DNA of 64,000 nt, taken from assembly GCF_034190915.1 (NCBI RefSeq), contig NW_026947484.1:75843482-75907481 (forward strand). The letters run 5' to 3'. Positions within the stretch are counted from its first letter, which is position 1, and each line of letters opens with the position of its first letter. Shown here one piece after another: positions 24,684-38,681 of the stretch. Source of the DNA: Cavia porcellus. Its lineage: Eukaryota > Chordata > Mammalia > Rodentia > Caviidae. The position numbers were made by a program, and so were the translations under genes. The notes beneath the pieces were generated by a model. It was not told the origin of the DNA. It worked only from the letters and a program-made list of their open reading frames with translations, and ran no database searches.

Positions 24684-25040
24684 CAGTGTCTTAGTTACTT
24701 TTTACTCGTTGCTGAGACAAAATACCTGAAGCCCAAGTTGGGAAAGGAAAGGTTTATTTCTTACAGTTTTTGGAGGTTTCATTCCACACTCAGTTGGCTC
24801 CAAGGCAGGTGGGTATGGCTGGGCCGGAGTTCATGGTGGCTGCAAACAGCAAACAGGAACCAGCAAAGAGCAAGACACACCTTCTTCCTACCATTGCATC
24901 ACATCCTGGCTCCACCCCTATGTGGGTGGAGCACTGACATCATCAATCCAAGCACTAGACAATTATCCAATCACAAATACACAATGCAAACTCATGAGGC
25001 CTGGGGAACACAGACATAAACCATGACAGCCAGTTCACTG
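24684..25040 (+). repeat. URR1-like rodent repeat, copy 3
   Basis: The best-bounded copy of the family. It starts CAGTGTCTTAGTTACTTTTT and ends CAGCCAGTTCACTG, giving short CAGTG...CACTG inverted ends typical of hAT-type elements. No convincing 8-bp target duplication was seen. Confidence 0.65.
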
Positions 25041-26640
25041 CAAACCAGTGTTTAGCCTGTAAAGTTATTGTGTATATACATTGTAAGAGTAGTGGTGTAT
25101 CCGTCCCAAGTATTTAGTAGAGTTAGGAGTGATTCTTCTGTTTCCAACATAATAGAGGCTTTCTATTAAGATGTCTCACAGTGGAGGTTAACCATAGATA
25201 ATCCCATATCTGAAAATAGCCATCTTGATATTTATGGTTGTTGGCTCTCAAGATAGGACCCTTACTTTTATTTAATAGGGGTCTTACCACAGCCTTTAAA
25301 GAGGCTTCAGTGGCATTGTTAGAAGAATTCTATTATGTCCAGAGTCATTGAGAGTAAAGTTTGTAGGCCACTCAGCCACTTTGGAATGGTGGGCTAAACT
25401 GTGAACCATTACACTCTTTCATAACTCACCGACAGTATTGTAATTTATTCCAGTCATCTCCTTGGAGTGGGGATGCTCCTCAAGACAGGTGTACTGGACA
25501 AGGGGAGCAGGCCACCTCCCAGCAAGATGTTTGTCGTAATGACTCTACATATTCTTGTGCCCACCCTAGAAAGGAATTGCATTCTCCCTTAAGTGGTAAA
25601 GTGATTAGTGAAAGGGCTAAAAGAAACACCTTAGGTTACTTATCTTAAGATTTTGTTTTGTTCTTGAACAAGAAGCTTAAGTCTCCTATGGGTTTACAGG
25701 AGTGTTCCAGGGATGGTTGTTCACAGCGACAGTCTCTGGTTCCCAGAACTGGAGTCAGATGTGGTGTATCAAGGAGCCCAGGCCTGCTACCTGGACGGTT
25801 GATAGAGTTGACAGGATCATGGTCTGTGGTCCTTCTCAAGTTGATCCTAGGGAAGGAGATGATGAGGGAAGAGACTTTACCAGTATTAAGTCTTCGGGGT
25901 GGAATATGAGATTTGCTTTTTTTTTTTAGGCTGAGCTTCCATTACCTATTGAAGAGTCTGCTGGAACTTAGCCAGTAAAATGACATTCTTCAATAAGGCA
26001 TTTGTTTCTGTATCAGAGAGAAAATCATTAGTAAGAAAAGGGCATCCACAAAGCATTTCAAATGGCCTAGAATCTGAGGTATATTTCTTATTTTGATGAG
26101 AAATAAAGGTAGTAAGTGGGGTCACTCTAGGTGGGTCTCCAATGCCATTTTGCTAAAACGTCTCTTTAGGATCTCATTCATTTTTGTACCTTTATTTTAC
26201 TACCTGATGGTTGTGGCCTCCATGTACAGTGGAAGTGATAGAGGATGCCCAGTGCCTGAGAGATACCCTGTGGAACTGTTGCTTTAAAGAAGGCCCATTA
26301 TCACCCTGTAAGGTCTTAGAAGGTCTGAATTGGTATGATTTCTGAGACTAAAAATTTTACCACCTCTTATGCCTTTTCTGTCCTATAAGAAAAGGATTCA
26401 ACCCAGTTTTTGGAGGTGTTTACCCAGACTAGTAAGTATTGAGCTCTTTTATTCCTTGGCGTATGAGTGAAATCAAGCCGTCAGTAAGTCTAGAAACTGT
26501 TCTTAAGGGAAGAACAGCAATTGTAACCCATTGGCTCTTACATCCTGCTATCCTTGGAGTCTGGTATCTTGTTTTAAATCCCTTGACTTTTAGCTATAAT
26601 TATCTCAAAAATTTGATACCCTCTGTCTAATTATCGCAGT
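25041..26640. other. Intergenic or decayed ERV interior, no gene
   Basis: If the LTR-like pieces at 23.3-24.2 and 26.64-26.77 kb belong together, this would be the interior of a minus-strand element. No gag, pro or pol motif is visible, and frames are under 95 codons. Confidence 0.3.
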
Positions 26641-26775
26641 GGAAGACCTCCAAATGATATAGGGGAATGAAACTCCCAGGCTGCTAGAGGTTAAGAGTAG
26701 GAAGTATTTATTGAGACAAAGAAAGCTTCTATCTAAGAGACACAGAAGGGGTCCCAGAATGATTGCCCCTCAGCT
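26641..26775 (-). repeat. Second copy of the candidate LTR segment
   Basis: The segment around 26,703-26,745 repeats the block at about 23,350-23,395 (TTTATTGAGA, GAAAGCTTCT, then ACAGA) in the same orientation. Similarity fades beyond it. Confidence 0.4.
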
Positions 26776-29700
26776 TTTTTTTAAAATGTAAATTTATTTT
26801 AAAAGAAAAGTTCATGTCTCCACTGTGAATGGAAAATCAGTGTTACTTACTATAAATGAGAAGTAACTATGAAAACGGATCCAAAAGATGCAAAACAATG
26901 TTATTAAATCCTAGGTAGATTTCATTGCCTGCCAAAATCTGAGATTTAATTTTTCTTTATTAAGAGAGAAGGAGGTGGATGTGTAACAGAGAAAAGCAAG
27001 CATTGTATGTGTTGAAGATACATTAAAACCAAAATACAATAGTACAAAGCAAAGAAAAAAGTGACATGAGCATATATATTAATGCCATAGTGAGACTTTC
27101 TTTTTAACATAATCATAATGAATGAAAGATTTTTTTAAAATGGCTTTTATATTACATGATCTGGTTCCCATGATTGTCTTCTGGCCCTGTCTCATCTAAT
27201 TGCCCTGAGCCTTTTCTGAACAACTTGAAGGTTTAGCCCTAACATTGATGGGACCTGGCTTGTGAAAGTCACTCAAGAAATCAGTATGCTCAGAGGTCCC
27301 TTCTTGGGGGATGGGGAAAGGTATGCCAGATGCCTTAGCCCTGAGTACCCTCTCTGGGGTTTTCCAGATCCTTCTTTTATTCTAGATAATCAACACAACA
27401 GGGGCAGGGTTCACATTCAGAGGTTGTAAGAGAGCGTTTGGATGGATGTTATGAGAGAATCTGCTCATCCACTGGGGGCCTGGGGGAGGGGGACAAACTA
27501 GAATTCAAATTTGAATGTATTAAAATGGTAGGAAAATAAGGTGCATCCCAAAATCAAGTCCTCAGAATTCAAGGCAAGGGCTGCAGGGTTGCAACTTTAT
27601 GATGGGCTGTAAGCATAGAGGCCGTGGGGCCATCCCTCCAGACTGGTCACCTACAGCCATACGGTCCTGTTAGCCTCCATCTCCTCCTCTGCTCCGCAAA
27701 GTGGCTGGCACGGGGACTATAACCCGTATCTCCAGGGGCTGGGCCACAGATGAGTTTACAAAATGAGGATCAGCTTCAATGCCATCTATAATTTGCTAGA
27801 ATATTTTGTAGCTTTCCTTAGAAAAACAGAAAAATGTGACTCTCTTGCCAGGCTCTGATTACATCAATATTCTCAAAGAACAAATCCCTACACGGGGAAA
27901 ATAGTTCCACTTGGGGCTTTAGTGTGTCACAAGGGAATTTTTTGTCCATCAGACAGCGCCTGCTGAGCTGCAGACTGTGGAAAAATGACCTGGCCTTTAC
28001 AGCACAGCTTCCCTACGAGCATAATGAGGGCAGAAAACAAAATAGGAGCCTGAGTGACAGATGAAAAGCCCCCTGCTGAGCAGTGCAACCAAGGGCCAGA
28101 TGCATCCGGAATGTGAAGCCCCAAACTCTCACAGCAAGGGGGCTGGGCGCGGGGCCATGTTGTGGTGAGGGGACAGAAGGGATCCTGAGTCCCAGGGGGA
28201 ACAAGCACCCTGAATTTGTGTTCACAGCAATTGAAATTCAGATCATTAAATCCCCTCCTCAAAACCCATTTTGGAACCCTTTCCAAACAAGCTTTGGATC
28301 TTTTTAGGGGAGAGTTTTTCCTATGGGGGAACAAACAATGCCCACAAGGGCCCAGCTGGGTGGGTGAGGAAGTGAGAGACCAGGGAGGAGGGGGATGCGG
28401 GACTGAGGGCACGTGTTCATTTTCACAAAGCAGCTCATGTGCAGCTCCTGCCGATCATCGCTGCGTGGGAGCAGGACACAGACTTCAGATGGGCTGAGAC
28501 TGAGCACAGTGATGCCAGCGGGGCCTTCCTGCTAGGTTCTGCCAGTCAAGCGCTCTGGAGGGAGAACGATGACGGAGACTGGCTCCTTCCTGTTTGCATC
28601 ACCCCAGCAATTACTTCGGCAGCAACAGATGCTTTCAGTTTCTTGCTTTCCTTTATGCTCCCAGAGCCAGCCAAAGCGTGCGCCTCAAAAGTCTCAGCAG
28701 CTGCCAAGCTGCCCCCAGGCCTCAGGGATCAGTTCCAGCTCCATTGTTCCAGTAAGAACTTCACAAAGGGCAGCTGCCTTCCAAGAACAACCTTCTTCAA
28801 AAGGAACAGCAGCGGTTAGTGACTGGCAGGTGCAGGGTGAGGAAGGCCTGGCCTCTCACTTCTAGATGGGGACTCATCTGTAGGTCCTTCAGCCCCCAAG
28901 CTCCCTGCAGGATGGGTGAAAGTCCCTGGGCTGCAGCCCCACTGTGAGTGAACACCCCCTCTTACCCAACTCTTACGGGTGCAGCGCCCCAGAACCCTCT
29001 GCAGTAAGCGCGTTGTCTGCAGTTCTCCCCCTCAGAGTGTGCCCTGGAGTCCAACCCAAGCCAAACAGCTCTAGTTTAAAAAGTAGAGCACTGCTCTCAT
29101 GCATGAAACCAGTAATAAAAAAAAAAAAAAAAAAACTGTGACATTTGCCAAAAAGTATTCAAACAGAAAGGAAGAGGAAAGGAGTGAGAGTCAAAGAGCA
29201 AAGACAAAATAGAGAGAAGTGATTGAGTCTACAGGAACTATCAAACCGAGGTAAAACAGTGCCCCAATGCGAGGTGGCCGCTGACAGCATAACTTCCCAG
29301 GAGTTTCAGCACATACCTCCCCCCTCCCCCCAGGAAGATGCCACAGCAGCCATCCCAGCCTTCTTGGTCTCTCAAATGCAGGCTGATCAAAAGAAACCCT
29401 GCTAGGGACTTGATATGAAAGGAACTGAGCTTGCTCCACCAGTGAGACCTGCATGACCTCATGAATGGACGAGTGTTTGTTTTGATCTACATCTGCCTCT
29501 GGCAAATGGCAGAGGATGGCGGCAAAATGGCCTGAGTTCCCACTCTGTTAACAGTGCCAGAGTGACAATTGATGAGAAAGCTCCTAAAGCCCCAACTGCT
29601 AGGGAGATGCCAGGTTTCATCCTTTCTGTGCCAGCTGCCCAGCCTCGCTGGGAAAGAGGACAAGAGACAGCAGGAAGGACTCTGTACTCTCATTGTCTAC

Positions 29701-31024
29701 TCACTGGCCGGAGTAGAAAAAGATGGGTGCTGGCTCAGGTGTGGCCTTGCGGTTTTTATAGGATGAGCCTTCATGGCCTGTCTAAGATAGCTCTGTGGGG
29801 AACGTGCAGTTGCCCTTTTCATTAAAGAATAACACATCCGCTTCCAGCTACCTTCCTCCGCCACTCACCCGTGTTTGTCCAATCAGCAGGCTGGTCGGTC
29901 ACCAGTCAGAGTCACGTCAAGAGGGTAAGCGGTAGGAGGCCGGGGTCAACCACGCTGTAATCGTTAACTATATTACTTAAAAACCACTGAAGAAACCTCA
30001 TTTTAATATTCACCTGCAAAGAGAGACCAAGACTAAGGGGATATTGTAGTTCCCCTGGAGACACATTAGGAATAACATGTTGAAGGGCATAGAAAATGAA
30101 ATAATCAAGATCTCCATTATCAAAAGCCCGTGCCCATGCTGGCCCCTATCTGGTTTTAGCTTGGTCCAGGGCCAGGAGCAGAAGAGACAGAGAAATAACA
30201 AATGGGAGAAGTGTGAGAGAGATCACGTTATTTCATGTGTCACCAAGTCACATCTGTGTGTGTATCCTGATGAACAGGAAGACAGAGAAGTCAGACAAGG
30301 TCAACCGCCAGAGAATTTGATTTTCTGGAATCTTATTGGCAGCTGAATGGCAAAATCAGACTCCTGGTGAAGACACAGGGTTCCATTACACACGTGAACT
30401 TCTGAAACTGGCAGTACTTATATGGATTGTTGCAGATCCAAATGTCTTGGAATATTTCAAATAACAATGCTCATTCACAGGCAATCAGGTACATTTTTAA
30501 AAACAAAAAAAAATTATAATGGTATAGTTATTGGTCACCATAACTGCTTGAAGGAAATTATGGGACATAACTTCCTGCATTTATCTATCCAGTGGTTGTG
30601 CCACTGCAGAGTTCTTACTTTGACTGACACTGAGAATACCAAGGAAAGGAAGTGAGAGAGAACACAATTCTTACTTTGATGGGGCTGGTAGTCTCACTGG
30701 GAACAGAGGCCTTACAGCAAATATATATTGACAGCTGTGTTATGTGTTATGCTAAATGAATCTAATCATATTTAAGAGCCAAGAAGTCCCACTGTCCCCG
30801 ACCTGGAAGCTAACAGCCTTCTGAGACCTCAACAAAAAAGAGACAGTTGGTATGTGGAAAGATGAAGAGAGTTCCTGGAGAGAAAGACATCTCTAGAAGC
30901 CTAGAAAGCAAGAATAAATGGTGCAAGCAGCCCTCAGACAGGAAATTGTGAAGGGTAGGGAAGCAAGGTGGTCAAGGCCATTCCAGGAGGCCCTCGGGGA
31001 TGGGTTGTTTGGTTGGTTGGTTGG
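26776..31024. other. Intergenic, no gene called
   Basis: The GC-richer stretch at 27,900-28,900 is open on both strands (161 codons minus at 27,927-28,412; 126 codons plus at 28,439-28,819) without recognisable domains, repeats or splice-flanked conserved exons. An A18 run after AATAA at about 29,114-29,133 could be an old retrotransposed 3' end. Nothing else stands out. Confidence 0.4.
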
Positions 31025-31162
31025 TTTTTTGAGATGAGGTCTTGCTATGTAGTCCAGGGCAGCCTTGAACTTGGTGTAGCTCAGGTTAGCCTCAAACTTG
31101 CAACCCACACCTCAGACTTTCAAAGTGTTGGGATTACAGGCATGCGCTGCCATGCCAGCTGA
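31025..31162 (-). repeat. B1-type SINE
   Basis: The reverse complement of B1: 'GAGATGAGGTCTTGCTATGT', 'CAGCCTTGAACTTGG', 'GTGTTGGGATTACAGGCATG', ending 'CTGCCATGCCAGCT'. A (GGTT)n run lies on its left. Confidence 0.85.
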
Positions 31163-31795
31163 GATGAAGTTTGCCCCATAGATTTAAGTAAGAAAATCAC
31201 ATGGCCAAGAAGAGCCTCAGCTGCAGAGAGAAGACAGGATTGGAAGAGCATCTGAAATGGTGTGGAAAGGTGAGTTAGGAGGTGAATAATGAATGAAGAT
31301 GACAAGGTTTTGGATCAGGTTGTACGTAACACACAATGGAGAGGCATGGAAAGTAATTCAAAAAGAACTTTTAGAAAGGTAAGAAGGGAAAATAAAATTT
31401 GGAAACAGAGAATAACGGGTGTGAAGAAGGGGAAAGGGCCAAGAATGACTCCCAGGTCTTTAACTTACCTGCTTGGGAGGAAGATGGTGTCTTTCCCTAA
31501 AGCAAGAAATACAGGAGGTGGAACAGGTTTGAAATGGGGAACGCAGTGAGTTTGAGGAAACTCTGAAATTAAGCTAGATAGCAAGTATAGCTGTAGTTTT
31601 AATTGGTCTCAGTCTTCTCTATGGATAGGTTGAGCAGGTAGTCAAAGATTTGGGCTTGGAACTTGTAGATGGCATAGATACGGATGATATAAGTAACATG
31701 CAGGTAGAGATAAATGTAGATGTAGAAATAGAGCTACCCGAGTCACAAGTAAATGAGGTCATATATATGATCACATACATATATTTTTTTCCTCA
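31163..31795. other. Intergenic, no gene seen
   Basis: No supported gene. Confidence 0.4.
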
Positions 31796-31885
31796 TTTAT
31801 TTCTGACTCTTGTGGCCCTCAAACTTTTTTGTGGTGCTGTGTCCTGAACCTAAAGCCTTTCATATGCTAGGCAAGTCCTCTCAAA
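31796..31885 (-). repeat. Old ID-like SINE remnant
   Basis: A degraded reverse-complement ID body ('CATATGCTAGGCAAGTCCTC'). Weak. Confidence 0.45.
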
Positions 31886-31933
31886 CATTTTTTATAAGAC
31901 TGGTGATCTACAGCATACAATATCTTTTCCAAC

Positions 31934-31966
31934 ACAGACACACACATACCCACACACACACGCACT
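31934..31966. repeat. (CA)n microsatellite, interrupted
   Basis: CACAGACACACACATACCC followed by CACACACACACGCAC. Confidence 0.85.
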
Positions 31967-32378
31967 TGAAACAAAAGATACCTTGGACAATTCTGGTCAC
32001 CCTGGCCATGGATGATGTTCGGTGACAGTCTTGTTTCTCTCAGTGTTGGCTACCAATGTGTAATACTGACTTCATGACCTGTCCATAGGTTTCTGCCTAT
32101 AGTTTGAAAAGTTTAATTTATAGAACATAGACTAAGAAGAGTAACAGCTGGTTGGAAACATGTTTCCAGTTTTGTCAGTAAATTATAAGAAGGTGATACA
32201 TGACACCTCTTGGCCAAAATATAAATTGCCAATGTAAGATCCTTCAGTTTCATCTTTTCTTTTGTTATTTGACCAGCAATGTCAGGAGAAAATCTTCTCC
32301 CTCACCTGTGCCCTAAAGTGGGACTAAAGTCAGCTAGTAGAGTCCCAGCTGAGTTAGGTTGGACATGGTGGGGGAAAA
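31967..32378. other. Intergenic, no gene seen
   Basis: No supported gene. Confidence 0.4.
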
Positions 32379-32494
32379 AGGAAAAAGCTTTTCTGTATTT
32401 ATTTATTTGTGGTACGGGGGATTGAACTCACGACCTCACATTTGCTAGGCAGGTGCTTGTGCCACTGTGCTAAATCCCCTAGGAAAAAGCTTTT
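32379..32494 (-). repeat. ID-type SINE with target-site duplication, antisense
   Basis: Body about 32,393-32,480, reverse complement of an ID element (ATTTATTT tail side, 'GGGGGATTGAACTCACGACC', 'CTGTGCTAAATCCCC'). A perfect 14-bp duplication, aggaaaaagctttt, lies at 32,379-32,392 and 32,481-32,494. Confidence 0.9.
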
Positions 32495-35400
32495 AATGCC
32501 ATAACCCATGGATATCCGGGATTGTTTGCTGCAAAGCAAGCCCTGGCCTAACCTGCCTGACAAACTTGTGATGTCAGGTGTGCTCAAGAAATGCTGTGAA
32601 CTAATGTGTTTTTGGAGCAGCAATAATGAATAATGTTATCATTGATCTTTAATTTGTAAAATAAAATCGCCAGCCTTAAGTTCATCTGTCAGGGAGGCAC
32701 TGTGGTGTAAGACACACAGTGTAGAGTGCACAGCCAGTTAAGTAGAGGTTTGCAGAGCACCTACATGACCTTGAGAAGGTCATCCATCCTCTCAGAGCCC
32801 TGTGTCCTCCAGACGTGGTGGCGGCTTACAATACCCACCTTACAATATTGCTGTGAGAATGAAAGCTGGCAGACAAAAGTGCCTGGCAAGTGGTGACATT
32901 CAATAAATTATTATGAAGACTGTTTTAGAGGTATTTCTTCATACTGGTCCATGTGAAAAATATGAGCGATGACACATATTTCAGTCTAAACGAACATATT
33001 TACTGCTTCTCTTTTCCTTTTCTTTTTTTCAGGAGTAATTTCACCCCTCTGTTAAGTAAATTTGGGTTCTGTTGACTTGAAAAATTGATTACTGTATGTG
33101 AAGAGACAATTTATGTCTAAATCCTGTTTTTTCATTCTGCGAAAGAATGTTTTTAATGAATTATTCAATTTCCCCCTGTGCTAGACACCAGTGAGTCACA
33201 TTAAATAAACAGATGTACTGAGAAAAGAAAGGAGAAAACACAAATAAGATACAAGGCTTACTTTTTGCTATTTGAGGATTGAAAATGGGAGTCATCTGTG
33301 TTCAAAGTGCTCAATTATATCTATAAAATTTTAAAATAGTCTTGATGATAAATCTTCCCTGTATAAGACTTTGCCTTCTTATTTTGATTTCTAACATTTG
33401 TACAGGTACAGTGAATGATTAAAGGTGTCTAACAATCTCCACTCACAATCCTGTAATAGTTTATGGTTACTGTCATGGCATGTTCACAACCTGCCTGTGC
33501 TTCTGGCTGTGAGGAGACATAGCTCCAGTGCCTGGACATAAATAGAGAATGAGTCACCCTTCTGAGGCAGTAAATAGCAACTTGGGCATATCAAACCCGT
33601 GTTTATAATTCTTAATATACCTGCAACTGTGAAATGCATCACCCGCAGAACCATTTTATTCACATAGGCACTGGAAGAAATACTATGTTCCAACAAATGG
33701 TTCTTATTTCTAGAGCCTCAATAAAGAGAGGAAAACCTCAGCATCTATTTCCCCCAATTCAAGTAAGGATTCTACCTCTATCAAAAGCAGCACAAAGTGT
33801 GGGAGTGGGGAAATCAAATCATCAGGCAGGAATGGTTACTTTTAGTCTCTCTTACTAAATGAACTGCATTTTCTCTTTTCCCCTTCAACCCCTAACCCAT
33901 GTCTGTGCATTAATCTTCTATTCAACTAAAAAATAAAAAAGAATCAGGTTCATCCAGGAGCATTTGTAAAGCTACTCTAGCCCAGATATTTCACTTTGTC
34001 TTAATATTCCACAAACTGACATTTCTCTATCCTCAAGTATACTATTATTTAGTATGGAAGTAATAAAAGACAATTAGTAATTACATACCAATATGATAAA
34101 CTATCAAGGTTTGTCCACAACATCCTTAAAGTAGTATTTTTAAAAATCCTGTCATTCCAGTGAAAAAGGAAACTATAAAATACCTACACAATGTGGACTT
34201 AGTTTTATAAACACCACCCACGCATATTCTCACACTCTGAAAAAAGTTGGGCATTAACTGGCAGGCTGTGCATACCTGTGTACTTTTTGTCTCTTCCTAC
34301 CCAGCACTGGAGTGCCAGATGAGAAAAGTTACAATCTCAGGTGTGAGATTTTACAGACCTCCTGGAATACAGACCAAAGAGAACTGGCTAGACCGAGTAG
34401 TAAATATAGAAGAAAAGCCAGAGGAAAGCTACAGCAATGCCCATTTCCTTTTAAACAGGAAAGTGCTGGAGAAACTTCAAGTTCAAAGTTAACCAGTACT
34501 GTACACAGTATGGGGAGGGGCTTTGTTGATAATTACCTGGTCCATAAATTAGAAGATCTCATTATGAGCCGCTAGGTTGGACTCCATCCTCCTGTCTCCC
34601 TGCTATGCTGAAGTTGCGGTGGTGCTGGTTGCTTTCACGCTGGGGCCATAAGGCTGCTTTAAACAGCAGACCCAAAGGTCCCCTAGGAGAAGGGCAGACT
34701 CTGGCAGAGATGCTGTGCAGACCCAGATACACAGCATATTAAGCATCAAGCAATGCAAAGAAGAGTCTCCCACAGAAAAGACTCAAATGCTAATATTGCT
34801 GAGCCTGGGAAGTCTATGCTGCTGGAGGATCCCTTCATCCTGACTCCTGTAACCCTTAAGCGTAAGCCCTGGACATCTTGTTAGGTTTCTTGCTTTTCAG
34901 TTCAATACTCTGTCTCCTAAATTTCCTGTATGAGGCCTGGAATCAGCCATTTATACAAAGATACTTGGCTCCCTTTGGTGGAAAATGCTGTATAGAAACC
35001 ATAATCCAAGTGCTATGGATTATATGCACTTTTTCAGGAAGAGAGAAATAAATTATGACTTCATAATTTTTAAGTTCAAATTTAAGATAATACAAATTCT
35101 ATTTAGTGTCTTTGATTTTTATTTGTATTTCCTTTTTTCTTACACCAAAAATCTCAGTTCATATTCATGTTAACCTACTTGGTTTATCCTATGTTATACA
35201 TACACAAATTTGAAAATATAACCTGTGTTTGTACCAACAATAAGACCACTGAATGTTTAAGATTTATTTGCAGGTTTTGTAGTACACAAGAGGCTTCCCC
35301 ATTAAGTGAAAATACTACATTTAAAATGTACTTAAAATAATAATTTCTTTTATGGTATGTAAACAACCAGGTAAGCAGTTAGGTTTATGTGATTCCTTTT

Positions 35401-35929
35401 TTTTTTTACAAAAGAAGAAAAAGTTTTAGGGATAGCTTTTCTGCTTGGTCTTGATTTAATAACTAACCAGTTTACCCTGAGCATCACCCTCACAGTGAAT
35501 CTGTATCCACCCTGACTGTCCTGAGCGTTGCTCGGGCAGGTGTCAATACAGCCAGTCAATTCTTAAATTGAATACAATTGACAATATTGTCATTTTTATT
35601 TTTTCCTGTTATATTTTTTATAAAAATAAATGGAAAATGTAATTTTTGGTTGTGCCATATTTAAATAATTGGAATGGTGAAAAAAATATCATTTTTAGTT
35701 ATGTAAGACATATAATATTTATTTCTATGTATAAATATATATTTCCAGTTTTAGAACTATTTTTAAAAAGCACCTCTATTTTTCAACCTTGACTCTCATA
35801 TGCTCCTCTCTCTTTCTGGAAGGTAAGTACCTTAAAAATTAATTATTTGATACTTTTACTGCTTCTTTTTGAAAATAAATGCATGTACAGATATATATGT
35901 GTGTGTCCTTTTTTTAACATTATTTTTCT
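32495..35929. other. Intergenic, AT-rich, no gene seen
   Basis: No supported gene. Frames up to 87 codons without domains. 35,560-35,900 is especially AT-rich. Confidence 0.4.
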
Positions 35930-36790
35930 TTGCTGGGCAGACTTTGAAAATCAATATGATCCCATTTGTTGGTTTTTCAGTGTTATTTCTTGTGCTGTTG
36001 GAGGTCTGTTCATAAAGTTCTTGCCTCCCTGTTTTCCCCATTTAACATTTTGTTTACAGTAGGTTTGTCATACTGGCTTTTATCAGATTGAGAGACAGTC
36101 CTTTAATACCTATTTTCTTCCTTTTCTTCAGGGCTTTTATTATGAATGGATGCTGGATTTTGTCAAAGCTGTTTTAGAACATCCTGCATTATTTGTCCTT
36201 GCTTCTGCATATGTGATGTATTACATTTATTGATTTGCATATGCTGAACCATTCTCACATCCCTGGAATGAAGCCTACTTGGTCATGATGTATAATCTTT
36301 CTGACGATTTGTTTGAATCTGTTTGCCAGTATCTTGTTGAGGATTTTTTCATCTATGTTCATTAAAGAGATTGGCCTGTAATTTTCTTTTTTAATTGAGT
36401 CTTTATCTGGTTTGGGAATCAGGGTAAGGCAAGCTTCCTGGGATGACTTAGGGAGTACACCTCCTCTTTAAATTTCATTAAAGAGTTTGAGGAGTATTTG
36501 TGTTAGATCTTCCCTGAAGTTTTTGTAGAATCCAGTAGTGAATTCATCAGGTCCTGGACTTTTAAAAATGTTTTTATTAGTACATGTTTTCAGCACCTAA
36601 TGTTTGCAGTCATCTTATGGAATAGATTATGTTCTTAACATGTTTTGAGTCTTCTTATTCCCCATCCCTTCCCTCCTCCTTCCTTACTCCATCTCTAGAA
36701 CCTCTTTTCTATTTTCTTTTCTTCTTTTCCTCTGCTTTGCTTTGCTTTCCTTTCCTTTCTTTTCCTATCATTCACGTACCTGGTACAAGT

Positions 36791-36903
36791 ACATGACGCA
36801 TCTTCCTTTTTTTTTTTGTATTTGAGATCAAACTTGTGACCACACACTTGCCAGGCAGGTAAGTCACTGAGCTAAACCCCTGGCCCCTGACATGACACAT
36901 CTT
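36791..36903 (-). repeat. ID-type SINE inserted in LINE-1, antisense
   Basis: T-run tail at 36,807-36,818, then a reverse-complement ID body ('CACTTGCCAGGCAGGTAAGT', 'ACTGAGCTAAACCCC'). Near-perfect flanking duplication acatgac(g/a)catctt at 36,791-36,804 and 36,890-36,903, one mismatch. Confidence 0.9.
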
Positions 36904-38681
36904 AATTCTTTTAGATCTCTTTCCTCTCCCTCTCTCTTCCTACCCTCTATCTCTGGATTCTCTTCCCATTTTCAGAGATCTATCTCCCTATTTCCTTTCA
37001 TGTATATTTTACTTTTCTTCTTTACTTTATTTGTAGTTTGGATTTCTCATACAAGGAAAACCATCTGGGATTTTCTTTATTGGAAGGTTTTCTTTTTCTT
37101 TCATTACTGCTTCAATTTCATTGCCTGTTATTGGATTATTCAAGGTTTTTTCAATCTTCTTGGTTCAGTTTTGGTAACTCATGAATCTAGGAATATATCC
37201 ATTTCTTCTGAATTCTCCAATTGATTTCAGTATAGGTTTGCAGATAATAATATTAATAATTATAAATATAATGATAATAATCTTCTGGATTTTGGTGCTG
37301 TCCATTGTGATTGTGCCTTTTTAATTTCTAATTGTATTGATTTCAGTCTTTTTTGGTGTTGTTATTAAGATTGGCTAAGGGTTTGTATATTTTGATTATT
37401 CTCTCAAAGAAATAGCTTATCACTGATTGTTTTTATTTTTTACTCAATTTCATAAATTTCTGCTCTGATATTTATAATTTCCTTCCTTGTACTGAATTTG
37501 GGTTTGGAGTTTTGCTTTGTTTTGTTTTTCTAGAACATTGAGATACAATGATTAAGTTATTTATGTGGACTTCTTCTGTTTTTTTTCTGATATGAGTATT
37601 CATAGCTAAAAATTTCCATCTTAGGGACTGCTTTCACTGTGTCCTGCAAGATCCAGTGTGTTTTATAGGCATTATTATTTGATTCTAGGAATTGTTTAAA
37701 TTCTTCCTTGATTTGTTCTGTGATCCACTGATTATTCAATTGTGTATTGCCAAATTTCCATACATTTGCATAATTTCTATAGTTTCTCCTGTCATTATGT
37801 TTCATTATGTTGTGATTTGGTAGCATACACAGGATAATTTTGATTGTTTTGCATTTACTTAAGCATTCATTATTGGTTAGTAAATGGCTCTGTTTCTGGA
37901 GAAAGTTCAAGTTGCATATGCTGCTAAGAACATATATTGTGCTCTTGGCTGAAGCGCTCTGTAAGGTATCTTTAAGTTCATTTGTTCAAAGATTTGATTC
38001 AGTGCTGATACTGCTTTGTTAATTTTTCGTGTTAATGATCTGTTTATGACAGTGGGACTTGAGGTTTCCCACTGTAACTGTACTGTTGTTTATCTGATCT
38101 TTTATGTCCAGTTGTGTTGGTTTTATGCAGTTGGGTGTGCTACTGTTTGTGCATTTGTTTATAATTGTTATCTCTTCTTGTTGAAGTTTCCCCTTAACCA
38201 TATGTTGTGACCTTCTTTGCCTCTTTTGATCAGTACTGGCTTGAAATTTACCTTATCTGAAACTAGGGTAGATAGTCCTGTTTATTTTCAGATTCCCTTT
38301 GCATGGAATATTGTTTTCCATCCTTTGATTTTTAGTCTATGAATGTCTTTTTGGATTAAATATGTTTCTTGTATATAGTACACTGTTGAGTTGTACACTT
38401 TGCTCTATTATGCCAATCTGCTTCTTTTGATTGGAGAATTAAGACCATTCAATTGAGGGTTATTACTGAATATGACTGTCATTGCATTATCTTTCTTTTG
38501 CTGATTTCCTTTTTTTTCTTTCTACTTAAGTATTCTCCTTGCCTGGTGTATTCATTCTACAAGAATTTTTGGTATTGTTAGCTTCATTTTTTTCTTAGTA
38601 AGACATACTGGAAGTTTTTGGAGTTTTGGTTTGGTGGTCATGAGCTTTTTAAGGTGATCTTTGTCAAGAAAACATCTTATT

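Noticed and set aside
27927..28412. 161-codon minus-strand open frame, the longest outside the provirus and TMEM252
   Set aside because: GC-rich region open on both strands, no domain, no splice or promoter context, proline/serine/cysteine-rich composition typical of chance frames.
37557..37910. 117-codon minus-strand frame as a host gene
   Set aside because: It lies inside antisense LINE-1 ORF2; a remnant of that frame.
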